DNA from: Chitinophagales bacterium
Lineage (GTDB): Bacteria > Bacteroidota > Bacteroidia > Chitinophagales > JADIYW01
Reading direction: 5' to 3'
Assembly (NCBI GenBank): GCA_019694955.1
Contig: JAIBAX010000004.1
Span: 70,001 to 134,000 of the forward strand
Length of the DNA stretch: 64,000 bases
Notes under the pieces: model-generated
What the model saw: the letters and a program-made list of their open reading frames with translations, nothing else
Databases searched by the model: none
What the model was told of the DNA's origin: nothing
In this document: piece by piece, positions 50,951 to 61,441 of the stretch
Layout of the letters: each line of letters opens with the position of its first letter
Position numbering within the stretch: position 1 is the first letter of the stretch
Program-made: the position numbers and the translations under genes

Positions 50951-51871
50951 ATGCAATTATCTCGTAAAGAAAATAAAAAATCAAGATTCCTGATAATTCT
51001 TGCAGGAATATGTTTGATTTTTCTGCATGTTAATGTCTCGGCACAAGATAGTTTAGCCTTTAAAACAACAGAATATGGTGTCCGGTATCGTCTTTCTGAT
51101 ACAAGCGAAGGCTTACGCCCCAAACCCGGCGATTATATTTGGATGAATCTGCAAAAGCTCAACCACGAAGGAAAAGAAATTTTTAATACGCAGCTTTTTG
51201 AAGCACCTGAAGGCATCGAAATGGAGTTAAAGCAACCGAAAGATCCGGGAGATGTAGAACAGCTATTTCCATTGATGAAGGCAGGCGACACGCTATTTGC
51301 AGAAATCCCCTATAGTTTCTTTGATGCAAATGAAGGTGGTGACAAGTATTACACTTTTCAAATCATTCTTTACAAATTCCTCTCTAATGAAACCTATCAT
51401 GCGTTTAAAAAAGAGGCTTCCGAACGCCAGTTTGCCGCTGACAGTGATTCCATCCGCGATTATTTAGGTCGATGGTCTATTGTGAATGCTGTATACGACT
51501 CTAGCGGGTTGGTAATTTGGGGCAATTTGAAAAAAGGAGAAAAAATAAAGCCTGGAGATACGGTGACCTTACAATACATCGGCAGGTTTTTGGATAATAG
51601 CATTTTTGAGAGTTCTTATGAAACCCAACATCCCATCACCATTGTTGCCGGAAGAAAAGATGTTATAGAAGGTTGGGAAATCGCTTTAAAATATTTCGGG
51701 CTGAACGATAGAGCCACTGTATTGATTCCTTCAAAATTAGGATATGGAGACAAAGGTGCCGGGTTGACGATACCGCCAAATACGGTTCTTCAATTCGAGA
51801 TAGAAGTCGTTGATCTTCGTCCAGCAAAGGAGGTCGTCGCAAAAAAGAAACGGAAGAAGAAAGAACGCTGA
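50951..51871 (+). CDS. Exported FKBP-type peptidyl-prolyl isomerase with tandem domains
   Basis: The 306-residue protein has an N-terminal signal helix (residues 14-32, ending VSAQ). The C-terminal FKBP domain (about 195-295) has VTLQYIGRFLDNSIFESSYE, VIEGWEIALKYF and the LIPSKLGYGDKGAG...IPPNTVLQFEIE strand, all usual. Residues 50-150 (KPGDYIWMNLQKLNHEGKEI, then MKAGDTLFAEIPYSFF) look like a second, degenerate FKBP domain. It ends in a lysine-rich tail. It probably assists folding in the periplasm. A -7-like TATTTTTG lies upstream. It is convergent with purA across 10 bases. Confidence 0.88.
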   Translation: MQLSRKENKKSRFLIILAGICLIFLHVNVSAQDSLAFKTTEYGVRYRLSDTSEGLRPKPGDYIWMNLQKLNHEGKEIFNTQLFEAPEGIEMELKQPKDPGDVEQLFPLMKAGDTLFAEIPYSFFDANEGGDKYYTFQIILYKFLSNETYHAFKKEASERQFAADSDSIRDYLGRWSIVNAVYDSSGLVIWGNLKKGEKIKPGDTVTLQYIGRFLDNSIFESSYETQHPITIVAGRKDVIEGWEIALKYFGLNDRATVLIPSKLGYGDKGAGLTIPPNTVLQFEIEVVDLRPAKEVVAKKKRKKKER

Positions 51872-51881
51872 TATTGCAATT

Positions 51882-53189
<1,308 letters not shown>

Positions 53190-53229
53190 TTACTTAAAAT
53201 CTGAGAAGGTTATCCACTTTCAACGGGAA

Positions 53230-53730
53230 TTATTTTATCAAGCCATTGTTATTGCGGTTTTCTTCCTTCTTCCTGTTTTCGCAATTGATTTTCTCACAGT
53301 GGGCATACAGTGTGAGTGCATGGTTTTTTATCTTCATTTGAAAAAGTGGTCCGATGGTATTTTTGATTTGCTGAATCCTTGGGTCGCAGAATTCTATCAC
53401 ACAACCACAATCCACACATAACAAATGATCGTGTTGCTTATATCCGTAAGATTTTTCGTAGAGCGCATGATTTTGCCCGAACTGATGTTTGGTTACCAAT
53501 TCACAATTGACTAATAAATCCAACGTATTATAAACCGTTGCACGGCTGACGTTGTATTCTTTATTTTTCATGTGGATATATAATTCTTCGGCATCAAAAT
53601 GCCCTTCACGACTATATATTTCTTCCAAAATAGAATACCGCTCCGGGGTTTTCCTTTGCTTATTTGTTTCCAGATAAGCAACAAAAATTCCCTTTACCTC
53701 ATTAAATAATTTTGGATCAACCTTCGGCAT
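53230..53730 (-). CDS. fur: Fur-family transcriptional regulator
   Basis: The 166-residue protein has a winged helix (about 1-95; HFDAEELYIHMKNKEYNVSRATVYNTLDLL) and a dimerisation domain with KQHDHLLCVDCGCVIEF, which carries the metal ligands and a structural CxxC, and a second cysteine pair (HCEKINC) at the C-terminus. It may sense iron, zinc or peroxide; the sequence does not decide. It begins 29 bases after rel/spoT on the same strand. Confidence 0.93.
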   Translation of the reverse strand: MPKVDPKLFNEVKGIFVAYLETNKQRKTPERYSILEEIYSREGHFDAEELYIHMKNKEYNVSRATVYNTLDLLVNCELVTKHQFGQNHALYEKSYGYKQHDHLLCVDCGCVIEFCDPRIQQIKNTIGPLFQMKIKNHALTLYAHCEKINCENRKKEENRNNNGLIK

Positions 53731-53759
53731 CGTTACAAAGATAGAAAAAATCGGTTTAT

Positions 53760-55988
53760 CTAATTCTCAATCCTGTTTACAGAAATAATTCCAGGGAGTT
53801 GTTTCATTTTTTGCATGAGTTCATTCAGTTGATCCTGATGTTGTATATAAACATAAATCTCTCCTTTGAAGATGCCATCTTTTGATTCCAGCGAGATGGA
53901 TTTCATGTTTATCTTCATTTCTGAAGAAATGATATTGGTGAGTTTATTGATTAATCCGATATCGTCTAAACCATCCAACATTAATCCTGACAGGAATTCC
54001 GGTTTCCTTGGATTGGTCCACCTTGTTTTAACAATCCTATATCCATATTTGGACATGAGGTTGATCATATTATTACAACTGGTGCGGTGAATTTTTACTA
54101 AGCCATTGATAGATAAAAAACCGACCACATCATCTCCGGGAATGGGTGCACAACACTTGGCAAATTCGTAGGGAATCATATCTGAGGTATCGCCAAAAAT
54201 AACCAATTCGGTATTTTTGGAAATATCCTCGGCATTCGTCATCGGGATAAATTCTTTGACTTCTTTTTTCTCCGGTCGGGGTAGTTCAAAATTGCCTCCA
54301 ATAATCTTAAACCCTTTGAGTTTGGATAAGTCTACCTTCTCATTTGCGATATCGTAATACAAATCCAATGGGGTGTTTTTCTTATAGTAATTGGCAAGAA
54401 ATTGTATATTTTCTGTATTAAAATTGGCTTTTACCTGTCTTAATTTTCTATCTAATATGTCTTTGCCGTCTTCTCCGACTTTCTTTTTTAGTTCTTTAAG
54501 AGATGCTTTTATCTTGGATTTCGCCTTACTGGTAACAACAAAGTTCAACCAGTCTTCGCTGGGTTTTTGTTTTTTTGAAGAGATGATTTCTACCTGATCG
54601 CCATTTCTAAGGACATGGCTGATGGGGACTAATTTATTATTTACCTTGGCGCCAATACAATTGTCTCCTAATCCGGTGTGTATGGCATAAGCGAAGTCTA
54701 GCGCCGTAGCATCTTTAGGCAATATTTTTAAATCTCCAGAAGGTGTGAAAGTATAAATTTCTTGTGCATAAAGTTGCAGTTTAAAGTCATTAATAAACTC
54801 AATGGCATTAGAATCCGGGCTTTTCAAAAATTCTCTCACTTGCATCAGCCAACCCTCCACAGCTTCATCGACTGTTTTGGTACCTTTGTTTTCTTTGTAC
54901 TTCCAGTGTGCGGCAAGTCCTCTTTCTGCAATGATATCCATGCGTTCAGTGCGAATTTGCACTTCTACCCACTTTCCTTTCGGTCCCATTACAGTGGTAT
55001 GCAAGGACTCGTAGCCATTCGCTTTGGGATGTGAGATCCAATCCCTCAATCTATTTGGGCTGGGCGTATATAAGTCAGTAACGATAGAATAAGCTTTCCA
55101 ACAGTCTTCTTTTTCTTTTTCCGGCTCTGCATCAATAATGATACGGATAGCGAATTTATCATACACATCTTCAAAATCTATCCCTTTTTTCTTCATTTTA
55201 TTCCAAATGGAGAAAATTGTTTTAGGACGCCCAAAGACTTTCGCTTTTAATCCGCTTTTTTCAATTTCTTTGGCTAAGGGTGTACAGAAGTCATTGATAA
55301 ACCTGTTTCTTTCTCTTTTCTTGGAGTTTAGCTTGGAGGCAATCTCTTTATATTTTTCCGACTCGGTATATTTCATAGAGAGGTCTTCAAACTCCCCTTT
55401 AATGGAATACAATCCCAAGCGGTGCGCCAAAGGCGCGTACAAAAACAAGGTTTCGGAAGATATCTTCAGTTGATTTTTTCTGGGTACATCATCTAATGTC
55501 CGCATATTATGTAAGCGGTCTGCAATTTTTATAAGAATTACTCTTATATCGTCGCTGAGTGTGAGCAGGATTTTTCTATAGTTTTCTGCTTGTACAGAAT
55601 CTGAGCCCGAACCCAGTTTACTGATTTTTGTAAGTCCATCAACAATGGTGGCAACCTCTCCACCAAACTCTCTTTTTACTTCATCGAGTGTATAGTCGGT
55701 ATCTTCAACCACATCGTGTAGTAATGCACAAATGACAGAAGTTACACCCAATCCAATTTCTTCTGCAACAATCGTTGCGACGGCTAAAGGGTGATGGATA
55801 TAAGGCTCGCCGGACTTCCTGCGCATATCTTTATGGCTTTCTAGGGCTATTTCAAAAGCTTGCCGTATGCGTTTTTCATCGCCATCCCTAAGGCGTGGTT
55901 TTATCGCCTTGAGCAGCGTTCGATAATCACGCAGGATATTGCGTTTCTCTAAATCCTCATCATGAGGTAAAATCTCAGGTGCCGTCAT
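53760..55988 (-). CDS. rel: Bifunctional (p)ppGpp synthetase/hydrolase Rel/SpoT
   Basis: The 742-residue protein has the HD hydrolase domain (YIHHPLAVATIVAEE and ALLHDVVEDTDYT with the HD pair), the synthetase domain (IFSIWNKMKKKGIDFEDVYD, then GYESLHTTVMGPKG and EVQIRTERMDIIAERG), a TGS domain (about 400-465; IYTFTPSGDLKILPKDATAL), a helical and zinc-finger region (CCAPIPGDDVVGFL) and a C-terminal ACT domain (about 665-742). All catalytic parts look intact, so it probably both makes and breaks the alarmone. It leads into fur and purA, a gene order common in Bacteroidota. Confidence 0.96.
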   Translation of the reverse strand: MTAPEILPHDEDLEKRNILRDYRTLLKAIKPRLRDGDEKRIRQAFEIALESHKDMRRKSGEPYIHHPLAVATIVAEEIGLGVTSVICALLHDVVEDTDYTLDEVKREFGGEVATIVDGLTKISKLGSGSDSVQAENYRKILLTLSDDIRVILIKIADRLHNMRTLDDVPRKNQLKISSETLFLYAPLAHRLGLYSIKGEFEDLSMKYTESEKYKEIASKLNSKKRERNRFINDFCTPLAKEIEKSGLKAKVFGRPKTIFSIWNKMKKKGIDFEDVYDKFAIRIIIDAEPEKEKEDCWKAYSIVTDLYTPSPNRLRDWISHPKANGYESLHTTVMGPKGKWVEVQIRTERMDIIAERGLAAHWKYKENKGTKTVDEAVEGWLMQVREFLKSPDSNAIEFINDFKLQLYAQEIYTFTPSGDLKILPKDATALDFAYAIHTGLGDNCIGAKVNNKLVPISHVLRNGDQVEIISSKKQKPSEDWLNFVVTSKAKSKIKASLKELKKKVGEDGKDILDRKLRQVKANFNTENIQFLANYYKKNTPLDLYYDIANEKVDLSKLKGFKIIGGNFELPRPEKKEVKEFIPMTNAEDISKNTELVIFGDTSDMIPYEFAKCCAPIPGDDVVGFLSINGLVKIHRTSCNNMINLMSKYGYRIVKTRWTNPRKPEFLSGLMLDGLDDIGLINKLTNIISSEMKINMKSISLESKDGIFKGEIYVYIQHQDQLNELMQKMKQLPGIISVNRIEN

Positions 55989-56030
55989 ATTAGCATAAAA
56001 TTACAATGTATTTTCACTTATACAACTTGG

Positions 56031-57146
56031 TTACGAAAAAACTTTATCAAACGTTCTATCCCAATCTTTCCAAACAGGTTCTAAACCTTGTTTTTGTAAC
56101 ATAGAGGCTATTTCGCTTGCACTCCTGTCGTCATCAATTTCAAACTGTTCGAGGTGTCCATTGTCGGAATATCCGCCGGGAGAAGTTTTTGATGCGGCAC
56201 TCATTGAAGTGATGCCACACTGTATGATATGATTTCTGAACGTCGGCGTTTCCCTTGTTGAGATGGATAATTCAACTTCCTGGTTAAAGATTCTGTACGC
56301 CGAAATCAATTGAATCAATTCTTTGTCGCTCATTTCCATCTTGATAAGCTCGCCACCGCTGAAAGGTCGTAATCTTGGGAAGGAAATAGCGTATTTTGTT
56401 TTCCAGTATTTCTTTTCGAGATAAGAAAGATGTAATGCCGTAAAAAAACTATCGATGCGCCAATCTTCCAACCCTATCAATACACCCAACCCTATTTTGT
56501 GCATGTCTGCCACACCAATCCTATCCGGAGTGGCCAATCTATAGCGAAAGTTTGATTTCTTTCCTTTGGGGTGATGTGTTTTGTATGTCTCTTCATGATA
56601 TGTTTCTTGATACACCAGAATACTGTGAACGCCTACATGTTTAAGCAGTATATATTCATCGGTTTCTAAAGGTTGCACTTCAATGGAAATATTAGAAAAA
56701 TAAGGTCTTAGAATCTTTATGGCGTTTAGAAGATAATCCACGCCGACCGTTTGATTTGCTTCACCTGTCACCAGAAGGACATGATCAAAACCCATCGCTT
56801 TAATGACCTTGGCTTCGGCAATTATCTCATCTTCTGTTAAGGTTTTGCGTGGAATTTTATTGGTAAATGAGAAGCCACAATAAGTACAAATATTCTGACA
56901 TTCATTAGATAAATATAGGGGAACATACATTTGTATAGTATTTCCAAATCTTTTCTTGGTGAGCAAGTGGCTTTTTTGTACCATTTGAGGTAGAAAGGGC
57001 AGTGCTGCGGGAGAGATAAGTGCTTTAAAATCTTCCAAAGTCGGTACAGAAGCACTCAATGCGCTCGACACATCTTGTTGATTTTTAAGATATATCTCAG
57101 CCGCTATCTCGTCCCATGAATATTTATCGAATTCTTTTTCAAACAT
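56031..57146 (-). CDS. thiH: 2-iminoacetate synthase (ThiH)
   Basis: The 371-residue radical-SAM enzyme has the cluster motif CQNICTYCGFS (CxxxCxxC), then LVTGEANQTVGVDYL and a conserved HGKK-like stretch (KTHHPKGKKSNFRYRL). ThiH splits tyrosine to dehydroglycine and p-cresol for the thiazole part of thiamine. Other thi genes are not next to it. A promoter-like box on the reverse strand (57305-57312) predicts a leader of about 150 bases without recognisable TPP-riboswitch motifs. Confidence 0.94.
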   Translation of the reverse strand: MFEKEFDKYSWDEIAAEIYLKNQQDVSSALSASVPTLEDFKALISPAALPFLPQMVQKSHLLTKKRFGNTIQMYVPLYLSNECQNICTYCGFSFTNKIPRKTLTEDEIIAEAKVIKAMGFDHVLLVTGEANQTVGVDYLLNAIKILRPYFSNISIEVQPLETDEYILLKHVGVHSILVYQETYHEETYKTHHPKGKKSNFRYRLATPDRIGVADMHKIGLGVLIGLEDWRIDSFFTALHLSYLEKKYWKTKYAISFPRLRPFSGGELIKMEMSDKELIQLISAYRIFNQEVELSISTRETPTFRNHIIQCGITSMSAASKTSPGGYSDNGHLEQFEIDDDRSASEIASMLQKQGLEPVWKDWDRTFDKVFS

Positions 57147-57304
57147 ACCCTTCGTTCATTACTGCTTAGCATTCAACCCAGCATTATCATTAGAAATTTA
57201 CTGCAAGAAAATGCTACTTCCTCTCTATTTCTGTACTCTTTTTCTATCCTCATAACTATTTTGTATAATTTCCTTTCGTCACAATGCCTAACGCTGGTTC
57301 AATA

Positions 57305-57336
57305 CAAAAATACAATTATATTAGCCATTTCGTCAA
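57305..57336 (-). promoter_or_regulatory. Candidate promoter for thiH
   Basis: On the reverse strand TATTTTTG (57305-57312) lies 21 bases after a TTG (57334-57336), slightly longer spacing than the consensus. It overlaps the 3' end of the tauE gene. Confidence 0.45.
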
Positions 57337-58089
57337 ATGGAAAAACTGAAATATGCCAATTATTATCATCACTACCAGCAGCCTCCGAACCCATTTATGT
57401 GCATCGGGAAATTGAATCATAAACTTTGCAGCAAAATACGCTCCCGACATTTGCCCGACAGCTAATATCAATCCTGCTTTCCAAACAATCATATGTTGCA
57501 GTTGAAATACAATTACGGACGGTATTGTAAACACGGCTACCAATAGTGCTTTTATGAGGTTGGCGTATTTGATATTATAACCGGAAAACAATACAGCAAC
57601 AGCCATAATAAAGATGCCTACTGCCACCTGAACAAATCCACCATAAAAACCGATGAGCAAGTATATAAAAATGGATGCCATGCTCTTGTGGTTTTGTTTA
57701 GGCTTAGCATCTGCTTTTGTCCACGAGTCGTTGTTTGTAATCACCAATAGCAACACGAATACTAGCAGCACCCCAATTACCCTATCCAGCCAATACTCTG
57801 GAATACTAACGACTGTTAACGCTCCTAAGATTCCGCCTATTGCACCGGGAACCAATTGCCACCAGATGGTTGTTGGAATTTCATCTTTTAGCCCATGGTA
57901 TAAGGTAGAACCGCCGACTAAAGTTTGTGCTAAAACGCCCACCCTATTTGTGGCATTTGCGATGGGCGAGGGCAATCCCATAAGACTTAATGCGGAAAGT
58001 GTAATAATAGAACCACTACCGGCAATGGTATTAATAAATCCTGCAAACACTCCTGCAATAATGTACAGAATTATCTCCAGTAAAGACAC
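57316..58089 (-). CDS. TauE/SafE family sulfite exporter-like permease
   Basis: The 257-residue protein has about eight membrane helices and two glycine-rich motifs: FAGFINTIAGSGSIITLSAL near the N-terminus and GFYGGFVQVAVGIFI in the second half. This is the inverted repeat signature of the TauE/SafE family, which exports sulfite or other small organosulfur anions. The substrate is unknown. It starts 4 bases after the dnaN stop and is probably co-transcribed with it. Confidence 0.9.
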   Translation of the reverse strand: MSLLEIILYIIAGVFAGFINTIAGSGSIITLSALSLMGLPSPIANATNRVGVLAQTLVGGSTLYHGLKDEIPTTIWWQLVPGAIGGILGALTVVSIPEYWLDRVIGVLLVFVLLLVITNNDSWTKADAKPKQNHKSMASIFIYLLIGFYGGFVQVAVGIFIMAVAVLFSGYNIKYANLIKALLVAVFTIPSVIVFQLQHMIVWKAGLILAVGQMSGAYFAAKFMIQFPDAHKWVRRLLVVMIIIGIFQFFHLTKWLI

Positions 58090-58093
58090 TTGG

Positions 58094-59212
58094 TTAGTTA
58101 TTGATCATAACGGGCATCACCAACATCAGAAGGTCTTCATTTTCGATAGGTTCTGATGGTCTTAAGATGCCTGCTCTTGAAGGTGTAGACAGTTCAAAAT
58201 TAACTTCTTCGGCATGCAAGGTACTCAGCATTTCCACTAAGAATTTCGCATTGAAAGCAATTTCGATATCATCGCCTTTATATTCGCAAGTTAGTCTTTC
58301 TGAAGCTTCATTAGAGAAATCTAAGTCTTGCGCAAATACTTGCAAATCGCTACCGGAAATGCGTAAAATCACCTGATGGGTGGTTTTATTGGAGAAAATA
58401 GCAATTCTTCTAAGTGAGGAAAGGAAATCTTCTCTATTGATTGTCAGCAAGTTTGGATTTTCTTTAGGAATGACGGCATTATAATCCGGATATCTGGCGT
58501 CAATTAAGCGACAGATAAGGTGCGTATTTTCGAAGGTAAAAAAGGCATTTGAACTATTAAAGGCGATTTCTACTGCTGCATCATTGCCCGGCAGCGCTCC
58601 TTTCAACAAATTCAACGCTTTTTTGGGAACGATAAATGAAGTTGGTTCACCAATAACAACATCGCTTCTATTGAATTTTACCAATTTATGTGCGTCCGTT
58701 GAAACGAATGTGATGCCGTTTTCTGCCAATTGAAAGAAAACACCTGTCATCGCAGGGCGTAATTCGTCATTGCTAACTGCAAAAAGTGTCTTTGAGATGG
58801 CTTCTGACAATATGGAGCCGGCAAAGGATATGGTTTGTGTATTTTCTGCCACCGGAATTTTAGGATAGTCTTCGCCATTTTCTCCGGTAAGTTTATATTT
58901 TCCTTTGTCAGAGGTAATTTCTATTCCATAGCTAACCTCATCGATAGCAATCGAGATGGGTTGATTAGGTAGGGCTTTGAGTGTTTCCAGAATTATTTTT
59001 GCCGGAATAGCAATCTTAACATTTTCTTTCGCCTCCACTTCTAATTGTGTGGACATAGAAGTTTCTAGGTCTGTTGCAAAAACGGTCAAGATGCCATCAT
59101 TGATATCGAAGAGAAAATCTTCTAAAATAGGTAATACAGTATTTGTACTGATAACACCACTTATTTTTTGAAGATTTTTTAGTAATGTTGCTGATGATAC
59201 AATAAAATTCAT
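58094..59212 (-). CDS. dnaN: DNA polymerase III beta subunit (sliding clamp)
   Basis: The 372-residue protein has the three-domain clamp layout. It starts MNFIVSSATLLKNLQKISGV and shows LPILEDFLFDI, STDAHKLVKF and the final LVMPVMI, which lines the clamp-loader and polymerase-binding groove. It encircles DNA and tethers the replicase. There is no dnaA or recF in the vicinity, so the common dnaA-dnaN order is absent. On the reverse strand a TACCTTTG box (59248-59255) lies about 35 bases upstream. Confidence 0.96.
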   Translation of the reverse strand: MNFIVSSATLLKNLQKISGVISTNTVLPILEDFLFDINDGILTVFATDLETSMSTQLEVEAKENVKIAIPAKIILETLKALPNQPISIAIDEVSYGIEITSDKGKYKLTGENGEDYPKIPVAENTQTISFAGSILSEAISKTLFAVSNDELRPAMTGVFFQLAENGITFVSTDAHKLVKFNRSDVVIGEPTSFIVPKKALNLLKGALPGNDAAVEIAFNSSNAFFTFENTHLICRLIDARYPDYNAVIPKENPNLLTINREDFLSSLRRIAIFSNKTTHQVILRISGSDLQVFAQDLDFSNEASERLTCEYKGDDIEIAFNAKFLVEMLSTLHAEEVNFELSTPSRAGILRPSEPIENEDLLMLVMPVMINN

Positions 59213-59284
59213 TCGGATAATTTTTAAACTACAATAAAAATATTCTTCAAAGGTAAAAATTTTGTTACTTTCAAAGGCTTAAAT

Positions 59285-60451
59285 ATGGTAAAAAATAAGA
59301 AAGATAACAAAAAATTTCGCATTGGTGTTAATGTGCGGTTCTTGTTGCAAGGAAAATTAGAAGGAATTGGCTGGTACACCTATGAAATTTTCTCTCGTTT
59401 GGTGTCATTAATGCCTGATATTACTTTTGTATTCTTCTTCGATCGCCCTTTCGACCAACAATTTATTTTTGGTGACAATGTAGAAACAAAGGTTGTAAAC
59501 CCGCCGGCACGCCATCCTTTACTTTGGTACATATGGTTTGAAAAAACGCTACCGAGCGCCATAGAAAGTGAAAATATCGATGTATTTATATCGCCGGATG
59601 GTTATATGCCCGGAAAGTTGAAGGTGCCATCGTTGCTTACTATTCATGATTTGGCTTTTGAGCATTATAAAAATCATATCCCTTGGTTGGTTTGGAAGTA
59701 TTATACGCATTACACGCCCATTTTTACACAACGGGCAACAAAAATCATTGCCGTTTCCAAAGCTACCGCTACTGACCTAAAAGAAAAGTATCATATTCCT
59801 GACAATAAAATATCCGTCATTTACAATGGTTGTTCTACTAGTTTCAAACCTATTGTTAATACCCGAAAAGCAACTATACGGGAAACCTATACTGACGGAC
59901 GTCCATATTTCATTTTTATAGGAGCCTTTCATCCGAGAAAAAACATCGAAGGCATTCTGCAAGCGTTTGATATTTTTAGGCAAAAATGTAAAACTGCGCA
60001 TAAGTTGGTATTGGTAGGGCGGATGGCATGGGAAACTCATTCTATAAAGCACACTTTTCAAGCAATGCAGTTCAAGGAAGAGGTTGTTTTCATTGGTTCG
60101 GCAGGGAGGGATTTGCTAAACGATCTTTTAGGTGGTGCAGAGGCTTTATTGTATCCAAGTTTTTTAGAAGGGTTTGGACTACCGCTTGTTGAGGCGATGT
60201 ATTGCGAAGTACCTATTATTACATCTAATGTATCTTGTATGCCGGAAGTTGCCGGAAAAGCGGCGTTATTGGTGAATCCGACAAGTATTGAAGAAATTGC
60301 TCAAGCCATGCAAACAATCGCTGAAAACAAAAACGCTGGCCAAGCACTTGTAGAAGAAGGAAAGAAAATAAGAAACCGCTTTAATTGGGATGACGCTGCA
60401 TTAAAATGGAAGGATGAAATTTGGGCGTTATTAAGCGAAATTCAGTGTTAG
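59285..60451 (+). CDS. Glycosyltransferase family 4 protein (GT-B)
   Basis: The 388-residue protein has an N-terminal FRIGVNVRFLLQGKLEGIGWYTYEI, then LLTIHDLAFEHY, IIAVSKATATDLKEKY, a domain-start FIFIGAFHPRKNIEGILQAF and the nucleotide-sugar motif YPSFLEGFGLPLVEAMYCEVPIIT with the E-x7-E pair. This is the classical GT4 mannosyl/glucosyl-type layout. The sugar and acceptor are unknown. It stands alone and is divergent from dnaN. Confidence 0.92.
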   Translation: MVKNKKDNKKFRIGVNVRFLLQGKLEGIGWYTYEIFSRLVSLMPDITFVFFFDRPFDQQFIFGDNVETKVVNPPARHPLLWYIWFEKTLPSAIESENIDVFISPDGYMPGKLKVPSLLTIHDLAFEHYKNHIPWLVWKYYTHYTPIFTQRATKIIAVSKATATDLKEKYHIPDNKISVIYNGCSTSFKPIVNTRKATIRETYTDGRPYFIFIGAFHPRKNIEGILQAFDIFRQKCKTAHKLVLVGRMAWETHSIKHTFQAMQFKEEVVFIGSAGRDLLNDLLGGAEALLYPSFLEGFGLPLVEAMYCEVPIITSNVSCMPEVAGKAALLVNPTSIEEIAQAMQTIAENKNAGQALVEEGKKIRNRFNWDDAALKWKDEIWALLSEIQC

Positions 60452-60538
60452 ATGAAAATATGATACATTGAAGTACATTACCATATTGTATCACAAAGTT
60501 TCTCAAAGAAGGCACTAAGAACATTATGGTGACGGCAT

Positions 60539-60582
60539 AATAACAAGATGATTTATAAAGTAGTCCACGAGAACAAGGAATT
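60539..60582 (-). repeat. Dispersed hairpin repeat, shortened copy D
   Basis: Read on the reverse strand: AATTCCTTGTTCTCG, directly joined to TGGACTACTTTATAAATCAT and CTTGTTATTA. The loop and right arm found in copy B are missing, leaving a clean 19-base deletion. It lies between the convergent glycosyltransferase and VanZ genes. Confidence 0.75.
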
Positions 60583-60608
60583 TGATTTGATTCTATTCAT
60601 GGGCTATT

Positions 60609-60989
60609 TTATAATTGCCTTTGCACTAACTTCCATTTATTTGACTTCATCAACACGAAAGAACAGCATACACCGGAAGCGTTGGCTACAATATCCCAAA
60701 CATCAAATGATCGGTTGACGGGTAAATATTCTTGCAAAAATTCTACGGAAATGCCTATTATTACACAAGTCACAGCAGATAAAACTACTTTATAGCGGAA
60801 AGGTTGGAGTGCAAGAAGGTAAAAAACAAACATGATGGCATAAAACCCGAAATGGACAACTTTGTCAAAATATATCCTATCTAAAAAGGTTATTTTAGGC
60901 AGTTCACTCTTGGGTAAGAGGCATAAATAGAAGACCAATGTGGTCCAGCATATTGCCGGAATACATTGCAATCCTCTTTTAATGTTCAT
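60609..60989 (-). CDS. VanZ-like family protein
   Basis: The 126-residue protein has about four hydrophobic segments and the VanZ-like features LCLLPKSELP, DKVVHFGFYAIMFVFYL and ISVEFLQEYLPVNRSFDVWDIVANASG. VanZ relatives can give low-level teicoplanin resistance in Gram-positives, but the function in Bacteroidota is unknown. It starts 2 bases after the gcvH stop. Confidence 0.88.
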   Translation of the reverse strand: MNIKRGLQCIPAICWTTLVFYLCLLPKSELPKITFLDRIYFDKVVHFGFYAIMFVFYLLALQPFRYKVVLSAVTCVIIGISVEFLQEYLPVNRSFDVWDIVANASGVCCSFVLMKSNKWKLVQRQL

Positions 60990-60991
60990 GG

Positions 60992-61375
60992 TTACTTTCC
61001 TGTTACCATTGCCTCATAAGCGGCGGCGTCCATTAGGCTATCTAACTCTGCGGCATCAGACATGCTTATTTTTATCATCCAGCCGTCACCATAGGGATCG
61101 CTATTCACTAAATCAGGAGCGTCTTGAAGTTTAGGATTTATTTCCAAAACTTCTCCACCAACAGGCATATATAAGTCCGAGACTGTTTTAACAGCCTCCA
61201 CTGTGCCGAAGATGCCATCTTTTTCTATGGTATCTCCTTCGCAATCAACATCTACATAAACGATATCGCCTAATTCCTTTTGTGCGAAGAACGAAATCCC
61301 AATATACGCTTCATTGCCAGAAACACGTACCCACTCATGTTCTTTAGAGTATTTTAAATCTGTCGGAAAACTCAT
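60992..61375 (-). CDS. gcvH: Glycine cleavage system H protein
   Basis: The 127-residue protein has the lipoyl domain order with [32 protein letters not shown] and the lipoylated lysine in [19 protein letters not shown] protein shuttles the aminomethyl group between P, T and L proteins. It sits between sprA and vanZ, an arrangement also described around sprA in other Bacteroidota, and not with other gcv genes. Confidence 0.95.
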   Translation of the reverse strand: MSFPTDLKYSKEHEWVRVSGNEAYIGISFFAQKELGDIVYVDVDCEGDTIEKDGIFGTVEAVKTVSDLYMPVGGEVLEINPKLQDAPDLVNSDPYGDGWMIKISMSDAAELDSLMDAAAYEAMVTGK

Positions 61376-61441
61376 TTTATATATTATTTGTTCAAAAGTA
61401 CAGAATGGAACAGAATTTTAAAAATAAAGATGGGAATATTT

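Noticed and set aside
53215-53229. TTATCCACT near the fur/purA spacer as an origin signal
   Set aside because: A single imperfect DnaA box; dnaN at 58.1 kb has no dnaA or box cluster beside it, so no origin is claimed.
54762-55034. Forward-strand frames within rel/spoT
   Set aside because: They are antisense to a well-conserved gene and lack start signals or family motifs.
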